In this document: piece by piece, positions 1 through 11,666 of the stretch | How positions within the stretch are numbered: position 1 is the stretch's first letter | Layout: each line of letters starts with the position of its first letter | Origin: Trileptium ribeirensis | Taxonomy: Eukaryota > Nematoda > Enoplea > Enoplida > Thoracostomopsidae | DNA length: 64,000 bases | Assembly: GCA_030248225.1 (NCBI GenBank) | Contig: JASANE010011659.1 | Span: forward strand, 1 to 64,000 | Reading direction: 5' to 3' | Program-made: the position numbers and the translations under genes | The notes under the pieces: generated by a model | Database searches by the model: none | Told to the model about the DNA's origin: nothing | The model's input: only the letters and a program-made list of their open reading frames with translations

Positions 1-3000
1 GGAATGTTACACAGTTTGATAATCTGGCTGTAACTTTATTAAGTTGTTAATACTACCATTACATGTTCGGCCCAGGACTCATTAACCTTATCAAATTTTT
101 CTATGGCAAGCGTATTGTTGGTACTTTTGCGCACTGTTTACTACAGGTCGTGATCTCAGGTCTATTAAGGTTAATTTATCGGTTGATATCGACTTCTCCA
201 ACTGGAAGAAATCATATTTAATTGGTAAGATTCTATTTTTGTCTCAATGATTTGCTAAGACAAACAACAAAAATGTTCAACTGGTCCAACTTTGAAATTT
301 TCTTGTACTGATTGTTTCCTCAAGTTTGCTAAATTTGTTGGTTTTGATAAGTCGATTAGATGCTTTACAGCAACTGTCGGGGGTTCGAAAAAAATAAAAA
401 AAAATTTTAGGATTTGTTCGCCCGTAACTACGTTCAGTGTATCGTACGATGAGGCAACAGGTCATAGGCTTAAAATGTACAGTTTAAGTACACCTTGAAC
501 GTTGTTAGTTTGTCTGCCATTTAATGTTGAAAAGCTGTTGAAAAGTTGTTAGCAAGTTCAAAAATTCTACAAGCAGGATAATTCATGAATACGGAAACAT
601 CATAAACCGATAGCTAAAATGGTGGCTTAGCCTATTTGTAGTACGTAGCGGTTGATTCATAGATGCAGTTGCCTGGGCTAAGCCCTGTTCTAATGTATCC
701 ATCTACCAACTGACAAAAATTACTCAAACCCTGTTCAACTATAGTTTTCTTACTTGCTTACACAGTTTTCGCAACTAGAAGACCGTGCGTATTCCAAAGT
801 AGGATATAGGTTAATCCTAGCAAAGTCTAGAATGGTTAAGCGTAATTGAAGTGAGGTGGTGGATATTGTGGGACATATCATACAATTTCCATAGAACCGG
901 TGAGGTTCAGTTTATTAATGATTGATTCTGTAACTCTTTTTACGGACTTAACTGTTGTCATATTATCCCGTTTTTTTTGTTCAATAGTTTGTAGCTTGTT
1001 ACATTGGAAACGCCCACCAGTTATATGTGATCCGTAGGTATAGCATACTTTCACTTGAATAATGGTGGGTTAAGCTGTTTTGGAAAATATGAATGGTTGT
1101 ATTCTGATATTTTGTCCGACACAAATGAATCAACCTTGTGCACTGTTCATTATACAAAATTTTTGATCAGTAATTCATAAAAATTAAAATTGAATAGTCC
1201 TTTTTACAGTTTGGCTTGAAATACTTATTACGAGTGAGTTTTGATGAGGGTTGTACATTTAAATTGTATAAAGGTTATAAATTACTGTGCCAAGTAAATG
1301 TTCATCTGCTAATAATCCCGTGTGATGGCTTTATTCTATATTATTATTATGTGTTTATAGTACAAAATAGGTAATAAATTAACTTTGTTTCAGGAAGCTT
1401 TTAATCGGTACGTTGCAGACCAGTAAAGCGTTGTGGTTGCCGCTTTCTTCGTTATCGAATTGTTGGTGTATTTATTTTCGTGGTAGTTGGTTGATTGAGT
1501 GTAGTGCGGGTGCGGTGTACTCAACGACGGTTATATCATTCGTTGGTATTATTCGGAATCGCAACTCGCTTGGAGTTACGAAACGTTGGAAGGCGTGGTG
1601 TTTTGGCAACGGTAAGTAAATTTAGTTTAAGCCGTTCAGGCTGGCCACTTCGAAATCCATTTGCGAATTCTATAGAAGAACTGTGTGTTTAGTTTATATT
1701 AATTATGGTCTCGAATTGGCTGGTGGCGCTATTTATCGTTACTCGCAGCGTTTTGTTACTTGAGCTGTGATACACTCCATTGAGTTGCGGGGTCTAATTT
1801 TTGGACAAAAACCGATTCACTTTTGAAAAAATGTCACCCTTCGACTCATTCTGCAATCTATGTATGTCTATAAACGTATAGATTGTGAGAACTTGCAAGT
1901 ATAAATTTTGAGATGAAATTTCTAGATGCGATTCAGGAGATAGCTGAAAGTCCTCAATATGCAAGAGGAATACAAATATTGTGAACTGCGAGTTGGAACT
2001 TCACAACAAGATATTCTAAGCCTCGATATTGTCATGTTGCGAACTTATTCAGTCTAATCCCGTCTTGCCAAGTATTTGTTGGCTTGGCGTCGTAACAGAT
2101 TTTTTTGGTATTATAGAGTATACTCCGTAAAATGGAAGTTTTATGTACACACGTGTCGAGTAGTATAGTAAGCGTTTTAGTCAGTATATACTGTCTAATT
2201 CATGCATAAAGAAAATCAAGGTGAAGTAGTTGCTACATATAGCAACACGTCATCTAATTATAAACCAAACCGGAAAGAAGGCGACTATTTTGCGCGGGTC
2301 TTTATCTTACGTGTTTTTATTCTTGGAAGCTGACGCATGTTTATATAATTACGTTGCTTAAACCCAAATGGTGACTGCGTTGTTGAGTTTCTGTGCACTT
2401 ACAGAGTCCATATGGTTGTACTCACTTAACAAGATAGATGATTTATGCGCCGAAGGATTATTAAATCCTGTCATGTACCATTATGTAATACGGTATTATA
2501 CCTATGAATTCTGGACCATGGATATGTATATAGTCTACTACTGAAATTACCCATAATTTTACGTTTTGTTGAGCGGCATGTATTTATAGCTTTAATTGTT
2601 ACATATGTCATCCAGGTATTTAGCATATACTAGAATAACCTGGTGGTATTTTTATTTGAATTCGAATGCAGACATGTATTGTGTGTTTGTATATGGTAAT
2701 TCTATGGACAAAAGTCCAGCTAATTGTAACACTATACCACATATAGTAGATGCACGAGTCATAACGATTTTATATATCTATATACACACAGTATGTTTTG
2801 TTAATCAACATTCAGGTAATTGGGGACTTGCTGATTTCTCACATGTTTTAAGTATTTAAATGTAACTTCACCGGTGGCTCTTCGTTTTTTTTTTATGTAT
2901 ATATAATATACGACATCGTTTTCTTAACATATATGATACTATACATTCAAATATAGGTCTATTTATATATCTGGCGTTTATAGAATTTACTCGCTCTTGT

Positions 3001-3500
3001 GAGCACCTTTGTGCTGTTTTAGCAAAGGATAATGTATGTATATGTAATTAGTACATGTGTTGTGTATGTATTTATCTGCATGTGTGAGTAAGCGTTCATA
3101 TGTCTGGGTGGAAACTCCCTTTGTGCCGTTGCTGTTCACGTTTCGTATTGAGTGCTCTTGTGCAATACCGCTAAACGAAGATGTTCTGTTGTTTTTGTTA
3201 TTTTAGAGAACTTATGTTATTTTCTTCAAACTGACTTAAACTAGTCTGACGAATTAGAGGGTCGTCAGTCAAAATTTGATTTGTATTGGCATTTGAATTA
3301 TTCTTTTTATAAACAAGTTATTAATAGAACATATTGAAGTTGTTTTGAGTCGGATATTGATTCATACAGCGTTGGAGTATAGTTGTTCTAGTACTACATC
3401 GTTGTCGGGCGGGATAAGTCAAAACATATTGTTAATAATAACCTACTGGGCCGCTTTGGGATAAAGATATAAAATGTTACTTGAATCCAGAAATCACTTT
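1..3500. other. Unassigned AT-rich DNA
   Basis: I see no gene, RNA or repeat that I can support on either strand. The open frames here are short, overlap on both strands and match no family I recognise. The part from about 1400 to 1620 is a little richer in GC and has a CAG before it and GTAAGT at its end, as an exon might, but its translation is not recognisable. AT-dinucleotide runs occur around 2890-2960. Confidence 0.6.
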
Positions 3501-3531
3501 GTGATAGCATTTGATTTGGCTGGGAGATGGG

Positions 3532-3574
3532 TATTTAAGCTAGCACGCGCTCCACTCGAGGCTCACTTCAGTTC
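3532..3574 (+). promoter_or_regulatory. Possible TATA/initiator core promoter
   Basis: TATTTAAG at 3532 is followed about 30-38 bases later by TCACTTCAGTTC (3563-3574), which resembles an initiator of the TCAGT type. The stretch downstream (about 3580-4170) is rich in T and G and poor in C, like a transcribed leader. No coding region follows that I recognise, so this could be the promoter of a degraded retroelement, a noncoding transcript, or chance in AT-rich DNA. Confidence 0.22.
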
Positions 3575-4620
3575 TATCGTCATAGAGTTCGACAGTTGTT
3601 TCTTAGCCGCATCTCAGTTGTTCGTCAGTTTTATTCGTTAGTTATTGAGTAACAGTTTAGAGTTTTGATCGTTGGTTGGTTGTTCGCTAGTGTTTTCTTT
3701 TGTGGTTATCGTATGTCAGTCATATTGTGGTTTGGACTTTACGGTGGTATTACCAGGTTAATTCTGCTCGTTGGGGCTTTAAAGAGTTTGGACTTTAGTT
3801 AGTTTGGTTTACGGCAGAGAGGCATCCCTGCTTATCGGTTATTCACGCACGCAATATCTCGGCATTCTAGTATTCGGCGACTTTTGTGGACAGTCACGTG
3901 GCTCGTGGATATTAAAGCGGTATAAAGATTTCTTGTGAAGAAGTAAAGATAGAGACACTGCGGCATAATGATGAGTGTTAAAGAGCATGTGCTCACCTTT
4001 GCGATATTTTAACAAATATTCTTCTCTTTTGTGTTTGGGGATATTATTGATTATTCAGTTTTGGTGGATTTTCTGTTGTGGATTTTGTACGTAACTTGCT
4101 CATCATTTCAATTGGAGTTGTATCGTTTTGAACCACAGTATACTTATACAGTTATTATTGTATTACGCCGCGCATACTTCTTTTGCTGAGAATTAAGATT
4201 CGAATTATTTGTGTATACACGTATAGACAGTGATAGTATTATAGTTTATAGGCTAGGCTCAGAGTTTAATTCGAGTGTTTTGGGGCAGTCGTTTGACTTA
4301 AGTGGTACATTGAATCAAAGTATCAGAGTTCATCTTTTTCGTAACGACAGTCGGACATTCCCAAAAGTCTAGAGTGCTGAAATTCTCTATAAAAACGTTC
4401 GTTCGATAGTTCTTCGTTACATGCATATATAACTCACCAGATATGCTTTTCCTCGTGGTGTATATACAGGTGATAGTTGGTGAGACATTCGTTAAGAAAG
4501 AGCAAAGCCGTTTTTCGGCAAACATATTGTGATTGAATGATTGGTTGATTGATAAATGTGACACGTCCATCATTGGTGCCTGAAATACAGCATCAGCGGC
4601 AGCAGCAGTCAGAGACAGCA

Positions 4621-5066
4621 TCACATCGGTGGTAGCCATCCCGATGAGTGCAGCAGACGTATAAAACTGTGAATAGAAGTAGCTGTGACCACCTGACACG
4701 GAAATCTTTTCCAACATGCAACTGTTCGATATGCAAAGCTGTACCGTGCAGAGTCAAGAGGCGGAGTCACCTTGACACGTAATTTGTATGGATGCGCTTG
4801 CCGCGTACGTTCGGAAGTAACAATTTCGAAGAATCGTGAGAGTGAAATGTCGACCAAGCCAGGTGCCATTTTGTATATTGCGATCATATCTGCTCGTAGC
4901 CGACGAGTTTCAAGCAATTGTAAGCGTAGTGCAACAAGTCGTTCTTCGTAGCTCAAATGTCTAACATCCGGTATCATTTTTGTGGCGCGACGCTGCACAT
5001 CTTCGATCAGATGAATATCACGCCGATAATGCGGACACCAGGCACAGCTGGCGTACTCAAGGCGAT
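4621..5066 (-). pseudogene. LINE reverse transcriptase, C-terminal fragment
   Basis: The minus strand encodes the end of the ORF2 protein of a CR1/jockey-like non-LTR retrotransposon. Reading from 5066 downward, the frame is open and gives the thumb-side motifs of the family: LEYAS-AW-P near 5061-5032, then a DVQRRATKMIP block near 5001-4966, then LSYEERL-LRL, ETRRLRADM-IYK, and a closing block with YSF-YRT-CWKRFP. It stops at 4621. The catalytic core, the endonuclease and everything upstream are missing. This is the usual 5' truncation of a LINE copy, and the truncation point coincides with the AT palindrome at 5067-5100. There is no polymerase activity left. The family level is an inference from motifs; LINE identity is fairly sure. 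Confidence 0.85.
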
Positions 5067-5100
5067 ATAGTTATTTTATATATATATATAAAATAACTAT
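5067..5100. repeat. Perfect 34-bp AT palindrome
   Basis: The sequence is its own reverse complement over 34 bases: arms of 17 starting ATAGTTATTTTAT and meeting in a TA run. It begins at the base where the LINE homology stops. It would form a cruciform or hairpin easily. Confidence 0.9.
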
Positions 5101-6121
5101 TTTCAAGCGTCAGAATATAAAAGGACTGGAGGCGTCGTCATCTTAACTTTCAAGGTATCATGCTCTTTTTGAGTTTCCGCCGTTCATAATTGATAAACTT
5201 CAGCGTCCTTGCTCGATTGTTGGTGATATCGTACAACAGGGCAGCTGTCGTTCCATGATCATGCACAAACTGTCTATAATATACCCTTAATCCAAGGAAG
5301 CTTCTGAGTTACGTAACCGTTTTTGGTTTTGAATTTTATCGCCAATACTTTCTGATTAAGCCACTCAAGCACAATTGTGATTGGCTCTTCAGTTATTTCT
5401 AACAAGGTTTAGGCTATTTGTTCTTTATTATGCCTCTTGTGAGGTCGATACAATTTTCCCGGTTAGCTGACACTGCACGATTATTTGATTACCTGGTCCC
5501 ACGCCTTGGATTTACTCGGTCCTACGCCTTGGATTTACTCTAATACGAGTTTTTTATTTAAATCAGTAACCCTCGATTGATTGGAGTACTGGATTAAATT
5601 TAAGTGATACCGGTTTAATTTTAGGTTAGCTATTACTTTACTAGAGCCTCTTATGACGTTTGTACAGACGCCCCCGGTAGGCTGACACCCGTACGATTAT
5701 TTAATCACCTTAACCTAGGTCTTAGAATTACGATAATATTTGCCTTTATATTAATGTAGCCGCCTCCAGCTAGCTGACAGACTACTCTATTATGAAAACT
5801 GGCTAGTAACGGTCGACTACTATTCCAGTTATTCTCTCAATCCTCCGGCCCCCAGTTGGTTGGCACAACAGGTGGTTCTGAAAGAAGGATCGCTCGATAG
5901 GGTTGTCCGAATCCGCACCGGGTTTACACACGAAGTTAACCCCACCTGCTAATGCTCACCCTCTAAATTCCTTACTCTACACTGGACCGATGTTTTAACT
6001 ATTACTGTTGGGGATGGTGCCTTTTTCACCACCAAAATTTTCTTCTTTTCAATAAAGACCGCCCCCGCACCGCCCTGGCATTCCCTGTCGCCCTGGCGTG
6101 GTAAAAGCTGCGTAATATAAC
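5101..6121. other. Unassigned spacer with diverged repeated motif
   Basis: TATAAAAGG occurs at 5116. A motif close to CGGTTAGCTGACACTGCAC recurs in diverged form at about 5456, 5668, 5762 and 5845; the first two copies also share CGATTATTTGATTACCT-like sequence after it. A 22-base segment with ACGCCTTGGATTTACTC is directly duplicated at about 5501-5540. I see no coding region. It might be the remains of an LTR or other element, but no ends could be matched. Confidence 0.4.
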
Positions 6122-6129
6122 GTGTATAT

Positions 6130-7291
6130 CAGGGAGTAACCGGAATTCCGGTTCCGGTTCCGGCGAAAATCGTGTTCCGGTTCCGGTTCCGGCAAAGGGC
6201 AAAAACCATACCGGAACCGGAATTCCGGTTTAAAAATTTTGTTTGAAATTTTCCACATTTTTGCTTCATCCCTGATCCAAAAATATGTAATATATATTAT
6301 ACAATGATCAAGCTCCAATACAACCAAGCAAAAGAAAAGATTAACTAAGCAATTTGCCGTGTGAAACGTAAGTAGGACACATAATTTCAGTAGAAATTTT
6401 TCATAATAACCTGCAATAGTTTGTTAACAGATCAAAACCAAGTCGATGCTTGTAGTAACTATTTTACACATTCAGAAGTCTCCGGATTACGTTCGAATTA
6501 AACCAGTCCAACTGGGTAACAGAGTATGGCTTACATAGAAGTACTTAGCCTATGCTTGGCTAATATAAATTGCGCCAAGCGCCAGCCAGTGCGCTTGTAA
6601 ACTTTGTAAATCAGGCGAAATTAAAGTGAAGTAACGTTATCTACAACGCAGCCAAACACTGCTTTCTTTGCAATGAACTGGATTTATTGAAACTGTGCGA
6701 GCAGTATAACAGTTTTGTCTCATTTATAGCATTATGACTAGAAAGTTATCATCATTATCATCTAACTGACGGGCACTGTTTGTCCAACGCTAAACAGTGT
6801 CTCTTACCACTGATCAGAAAATTATTTTTTATCTATTAATTTTTCCTGAATCATATAAACCAATAATTTCAAGTTTCCTACAGAAAAACATCTAACAAAC
6901 GTATGTGTAGTAAAGGGAGGCGATTAGGGACAGAGCGAAATTGTTTATTCTTCGCTCTATGCGTTGTGAGCACATTCAATTTGACGCAGTATACGCAAGG
7001 GTGTCCAATAAAACGACATATTGATCGATAAATAAACATTATTAGCTTCCTCAGTCTCTTTAAAGTTTCAGAACGGCAATAATGTCATGGCAATATATTA
7101 AGTTTAATGTAAAAGTTATTTTTAATTCATTTTAAGTCGACTATACCTTAATTTCTTCCTTCATATCTTTTACTATATATAAATTTCGAAGACCAGGTTC
7201 CGGTTCCGGTTCCGGTTCCGGATCCGGTTTAAATGGACGGTTCCGGTTGCTGGTTCCGGTTCCGGTAAATTTCGGTTCCGGTTATTCCCTG
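6130..7291. mobile_element. Non-autonomous hAT transposon with GGTTCC-rich ends
   Basis: The left end reads CAGGGAGTAACCGGAA and the right end, reverse complemented, CAGGGAATAACCGGAA: inverted repeats of 16 bases with one mismatch. Both are flanked by the identical 8-base duplication GTGTATAT (6122-6129 and 7292-7299). An 8-bp duplication with CAG-type ends is diagnostic for hAT. Just inside both ends are arrays of the hexamer GGTTCC/GGAACC (6140-6225 and 7197-7285), in opposite orientation, likely transposase binding sites. The 1162-bp element has no transposase frame that I can recognise, so it would need an enzyme supplied in trans. Confidence 0.92.
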
Positions 7292-7374
7292 GTGTATATA
7301 TATTATACAAACTACCTAAGTAATTTCTTAATTTAATTAAAATTAATTATAATATTACTTATATATATAATCTC

Positions 7375-8217
7375 TCTAAATAACCCTACTCTTCCCCAAC
7401 CTAAATTAAATATCCCCCAAATCACCCAAAACACACTTTTCCCCCTCTCTACCCTTTTTCCTATAACATATACCTCACCCACCCTTTTCTTCTACCCAAA
7501 ACCAAAATCCTACCCAAAATCCATTTTTCTCCTTTTTCCAATTTTTCTACTAAAATTCAAACTACCTTCCCTCTCTCAATACCTAACCAAAACGCTCCAA
7601 AATTCAATATCCTTTTCCCCTCATCCGATATACTAAAATATATAAATCTCCTTTTTCCCCTCCTACTTTTCCCATAAACCCCTCCTTTCCCAAAATCACT
7701 ATTTTTCCCCCTTTTCCTCATTTCCTCTAATACTTCTACCTTCCCCAATACCGCACCAAAAACTACCATCTGTTTATATCCTTTTCTCCATTACTAACCT
7801 CACCCCATATTTAACCCACACCCTTCCCCTTTTCTATAAAATTTCATTTTTATAAATCTTCACTTTTTCCCCGTTTTTCTTCATTTTTCAAATATCTCCT
7901 ATTTCCCCAAAACCTTACCAACACATCCCAAATTTTAATATCCTTTTCTCCTTATCCCCATTCACATTATATCTACCCCACCTCTTTCTCCTCCTTTTTA
8001 TTTCCTTTAAATTTTTATTTTCCAAAATTTCCAGTTTTCTCCATTTTTACATTTTTCAAACCTTTACCATTCCCCTAAAACCTAACCCACCTTTACCAAA
8101 TTCCCAATACCAATACCCCTATCCCTCCCCTTCAACATCCTAAAATTTTGCTCTTCAATTCCCCTCCCGTCTCCCATACGACTACCCCTCCCCAACCCCA
8201 ATTATTTTAAATTTACT
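7375..8217. other. Near G-free tract on plus strand
   Basis: In about 840 bases the plus strand has only about 9 G, against roughly a third C. The composition is C, T and A without any short tandem period, so this is not a simple microsatellite. A 70-residue open frame at 7557-7769 on the minus strand is a product of this composition, not a gene. The tract starts 80 bases after the hAT element and ends sharply in an AT-only stretch at about 8205-8265. Confidence 0.85.
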
Positions 8218-8700
8218 ATTATTATTACTGTTATTAATAATAATTTAATAAATAAATTTATCTATAGAAAGTTCTAGAAGGGACTTTCTTAATTGTGATG
8301 TGACCTGTTTATCAGTGAGGTATATATTATTATCTTTGTCAGTTAGTTGGTTAGCGAGTGTGGTGGTGTGAATTAATGAGGAGAGATGGTTATTAGTGCG
8401 TTGCTATAGATTTTCGTTTTTAGTTTTATGTAGTGAAGTATTAATGAGTTAGCTAGTTTTTAATGAACGGGTCATTCAGTGTTGGTTGGTCTGTAAAATT
8501 CGGTTCGCCAAGAGGCATGAAGAGTGGTTACATTTTTCTCGTTTATTTTCTCTGTTGTTTTAATTGACATGGAGCGTGGTTATTCACGGGTGGGATCATA
8601 ATTGGTGTTTTTGGTGAGAGATGACGAAATACTTTAGCGTGAGGTAACGTAATCGTATCTGTGCACTGTTGCAAGCTGCTTGAGGATTGCATCGTTAGAA
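8218..8700. other. C-poor, G-rich tract adjoining the G-free tract
   Basis: Right of an AT-rich core (about 8205-8265) the plus strand becomes poor in C (about 34 in 8281-8640) and richer in G. With the tract on the left this forms a sharp reversal of GC skew from strongly negative to positive. No gene is recognisable. Confidence 0.65.
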
Positions 8701-11590
8701 TATATTGTTACGAAGCGGTTTTGCGCTGAAATAGCAAATAAACAGTTATTCTTAACTAGCTGTTGTTGGTACATGGAAAGCGTGAAGTAGAGCAGGGTTA
8801 TTAGGTTGTTGAGTTGCTATATTCGGGTCAGCAAGAGTACTGCCATAAGACTGGTGTTTATCCTCAGTATTATTTATAAAGCATGCTGGAAGCGCCGGCA
8901 CAAACCAAGAGTGAGGTTGGTTACCTGCTGGAAAATCAAATGCTTGGAGATTGTCGCGATCAAGCGCGATCATTCACGAACTGTTTCGGTGGTTAAATCT
9001 TACTCTGTTGCGCTCCGGCATTGTGTTCATATTAACTAAATTGTATAACGCGCACGAGTATTGATCGAATTCAAGAGCGCAATAACATAGCACCATTTGA
9101 TCCGAGCCGATATGAATGGTGTGAGCTACTGAGTTACCCCTGGATTTGAAACGCTACCCTAGGAACACTACCGTTTTACTGGTACGCCAGACCACGAACT
9201 CGCGACCCCAGTGGCTGGAAAGACTAAGTATTTGGTGGCCTAAATAAACCAACCGAGTATAGACATTGTGTGTTATAGTGAGCCCTGGGTCGGAGCGTCG
9301 CGTAAGCACGAATAGAACGGCCAAGCAGACAACAACACCCAAAAAGCTCCTACAATTACAAAGGCTAATAGGTTAACTGGTACGCCATCATTCTTAGTAT
9401 TAATTATTTGCCACTAAAGTTCTCATACTTTTTACAAGGAAGGATAACATTACTAAAATTAATTAATACCGGTGTTATAGTACTTATTGGTGAAGTCCCA
9501 TTACTTATTCTAAAATTATGCACCGTCAATGAAAAACCATATGAAACACAAACTCCAAAACTCTTCGAAATACCGCAATCCTTTGCGTAACTATATAACT
9601 CCGAAGTCCGATTAAAACATATCATCCCAACGCGAAACCATAAAATTCATGATAAGCCCAAACGCTAAACTCTTGACAAATTCAGCCGGCGCTTGTAAAG
9701 CACAACCTCAGTTATTAAGCTAGCCAAACACTATATTGTTAGCTATGTAATTGCTGTTGCAATATAATAAGAACAGATAATGGCGTAGTTTTTTCGCCAA
9801 AACAATAGTCGCCGACTCCAATAACTCTCGAACCCCACTAAACAGTAACAATAAAACAAACCTAATAACATGGTATCTAGATAAGAAATTTAGTGTAATT
9901 TATGGAAATCAGTTTAAAATAAAAACAAAATTGATAAAATTAAGAATTTAAGAAGCTGGTGAGACAGGGGCATATAAGTAATTTGGTAAAAAATTTTAGT
10001 TTTGATTTTAGGTGGGATTTTGGGTTGTTTTAGGATGGTTGTCTGGCTTTGGCCTATAAACCCTTTGGTAGCCTATAAAACCCCCGACAAAAATGACTAA
10101 GACCCAAACCAGGCTACTTTAACGTCATCTCATTTCTTCACTAGCAAAGTAATATACTTCTTCCATTTTATTTCTTTTACGTTAAAATTCCCCTTACAAT
10201 TCCTTTCCAACACCCTTCCTCTAAATTTTCGCCAACCTTCCCAAACGTATTCCCTGTCAACTCTAAAGTTTAACACACTTAATCCTTTTCCTTACATTTC
10301 CCATTTCCCTAATCTATTTTACCCCATTTTCCTTATTTTCGTTTTGGCCACATTTCTTCATTTTTCTTACCGGAAAACATACCCCATTGAATTGTCAATT
10401 TTCCCCTGATTCTCCTCTAAAATATTTCTTCCCTTACTCTCTTATTACAAATTTCCATTTATATATTCATTTATTTATTCATACTCCTTATTTTAACAAG
10501 GAATATGAATAATTTTTAATAATGAGTTCAATTTTATCCTTACTCAATGATTCATTAATTCACCTAATAGTTGGTAAATAAGCGCAAATATAAAGCTAGG
10601 TGTACAACTACATTTCATTACGTGCCAAGTAAAAACATTTGCGAAAATCCATCAATCTGGTGAAGGATTATACGACGAACAGACGGGGTAAAACAGAATA
10701 TTTCCCAATTAAACGTTACTTTTTTTAAGCTTCGCAGTCTCCGTTTCAAACATAAATCCGCTAACAAAATTTTTCAATGCAACCCCCTCCACACTTTCTT
10801 AAGAAAATTCGATCTAGTACCCTTCACCTTAGATTACATATGGTTTTCATTTCTGTTGAAAATTTACATTTTTCCTCTTCTTTCCTCTCACCCTGACTTT
10901 CCTTTCACTCTGGCTTTCTCCCTTTCTCCATTCTCTACCAAACCGTCTTTTCATCCTGGGTTGGTACTAGATAGATACATTCTCAATAGAAGATCATGTT
11001 TTGATCATACGATGTTCCATCGAGCTTGAAATTCGCGTGCCAAACCATTGCAATAATGCGGCTTTTGTGTCGTAAGTTGCGCACCATGCGTAAGTTTAAT
11101 CCGCGTGCAGCCTGCGTAACACCTTTAACGATACAGTGTACAAGAACACCACCACTGTATGTTAAGCGATTATATATGGTGCTTTAGACACAATCAGTGT
11201 TTATGATTGTGTCACAGACACAGCCAACTTCTGGCTACCGTTATTAAATTCCTTTAAAAACCTGGCTTGTTGTTTTTTCTGGACTAGGGAGTTTATACGG
11301 TGCAAGCTTTATCCATGTACTTCTTGTGCGAGACTCCAACCGGCTTGGTTTATGGGACACAACCAATTAGCGTAAATAATTTGAAATTTCAATTATTAAA
11401 TTTTACCACCTTTTTAAACATGTTTGCAAGTATGGGGTTTCGAAGATATGGTAAAGTAATGTACATGGTATGGTCGCGATCACACATGTACAAAACCACA
11501 ACTTGGGTTGTAGAGTGTATCCTTCGACTACCATGCACCATGGTATGGAAGTGATTACACAGGGGCAAATCTTCCACATTGCGGGCGTTT
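8701..11590. other. Unassigned DNA with strand-asymmetric patches
   Basis: No gene recognised. Two more asymmetric patches occur: about 9950-10060 is poor in C, and about 10140-10460 and 10860-10950 are poor in G. GCCTATAAA-type sequence is repeated at about 10050 and 10072. ACTGGTACGCCA occurs twice (about 9179 and 9378). The open frames here are short and mostly paired on opposite strands. Confidence 0.5.
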
Positions 11591-11603
11591 TATAATGTAA
11601 ACC

Positions 11604-11666
11604 ATACATGGCGGCGGGGGGGGGGAGGTAGCCCCCCTGGATTGGGGTGCTCAGCACCCCCGCCGT
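11604..11666. other. GC-rich patch with G-run and hairpin
   Basis: ATACATGGCGGC is followed by a run of about 10 G, then CCCCCCTGG and a 17-base hairpin GGGGTGCTCAGCACCCC at 11644-11660. The same ATACATGGCGGC word occurs inverted at 20412-20423, also beside a CCCCCCTGGA block. It may be the end of a transposon, but no target duplication was found. Confidence 0.35.

Noticed and set aside
1413..1692. Host exon after a CAG acceptor-like site
   Set aside because: Two overlapping frames are equally open and neither translation is recognisable.
3580..4170. LTR of a retrotransposon paired with 8280-8750
   Set aside because: Both are T/G-rich with a few shared words, but no alignable ends, primer-binding site or target duplication.
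7557..7769. Small Gly/Arg-rich protein on the minus strand
   Set aside because: Its composition follows from the G-free plus strand; no homologous domain and no start context.
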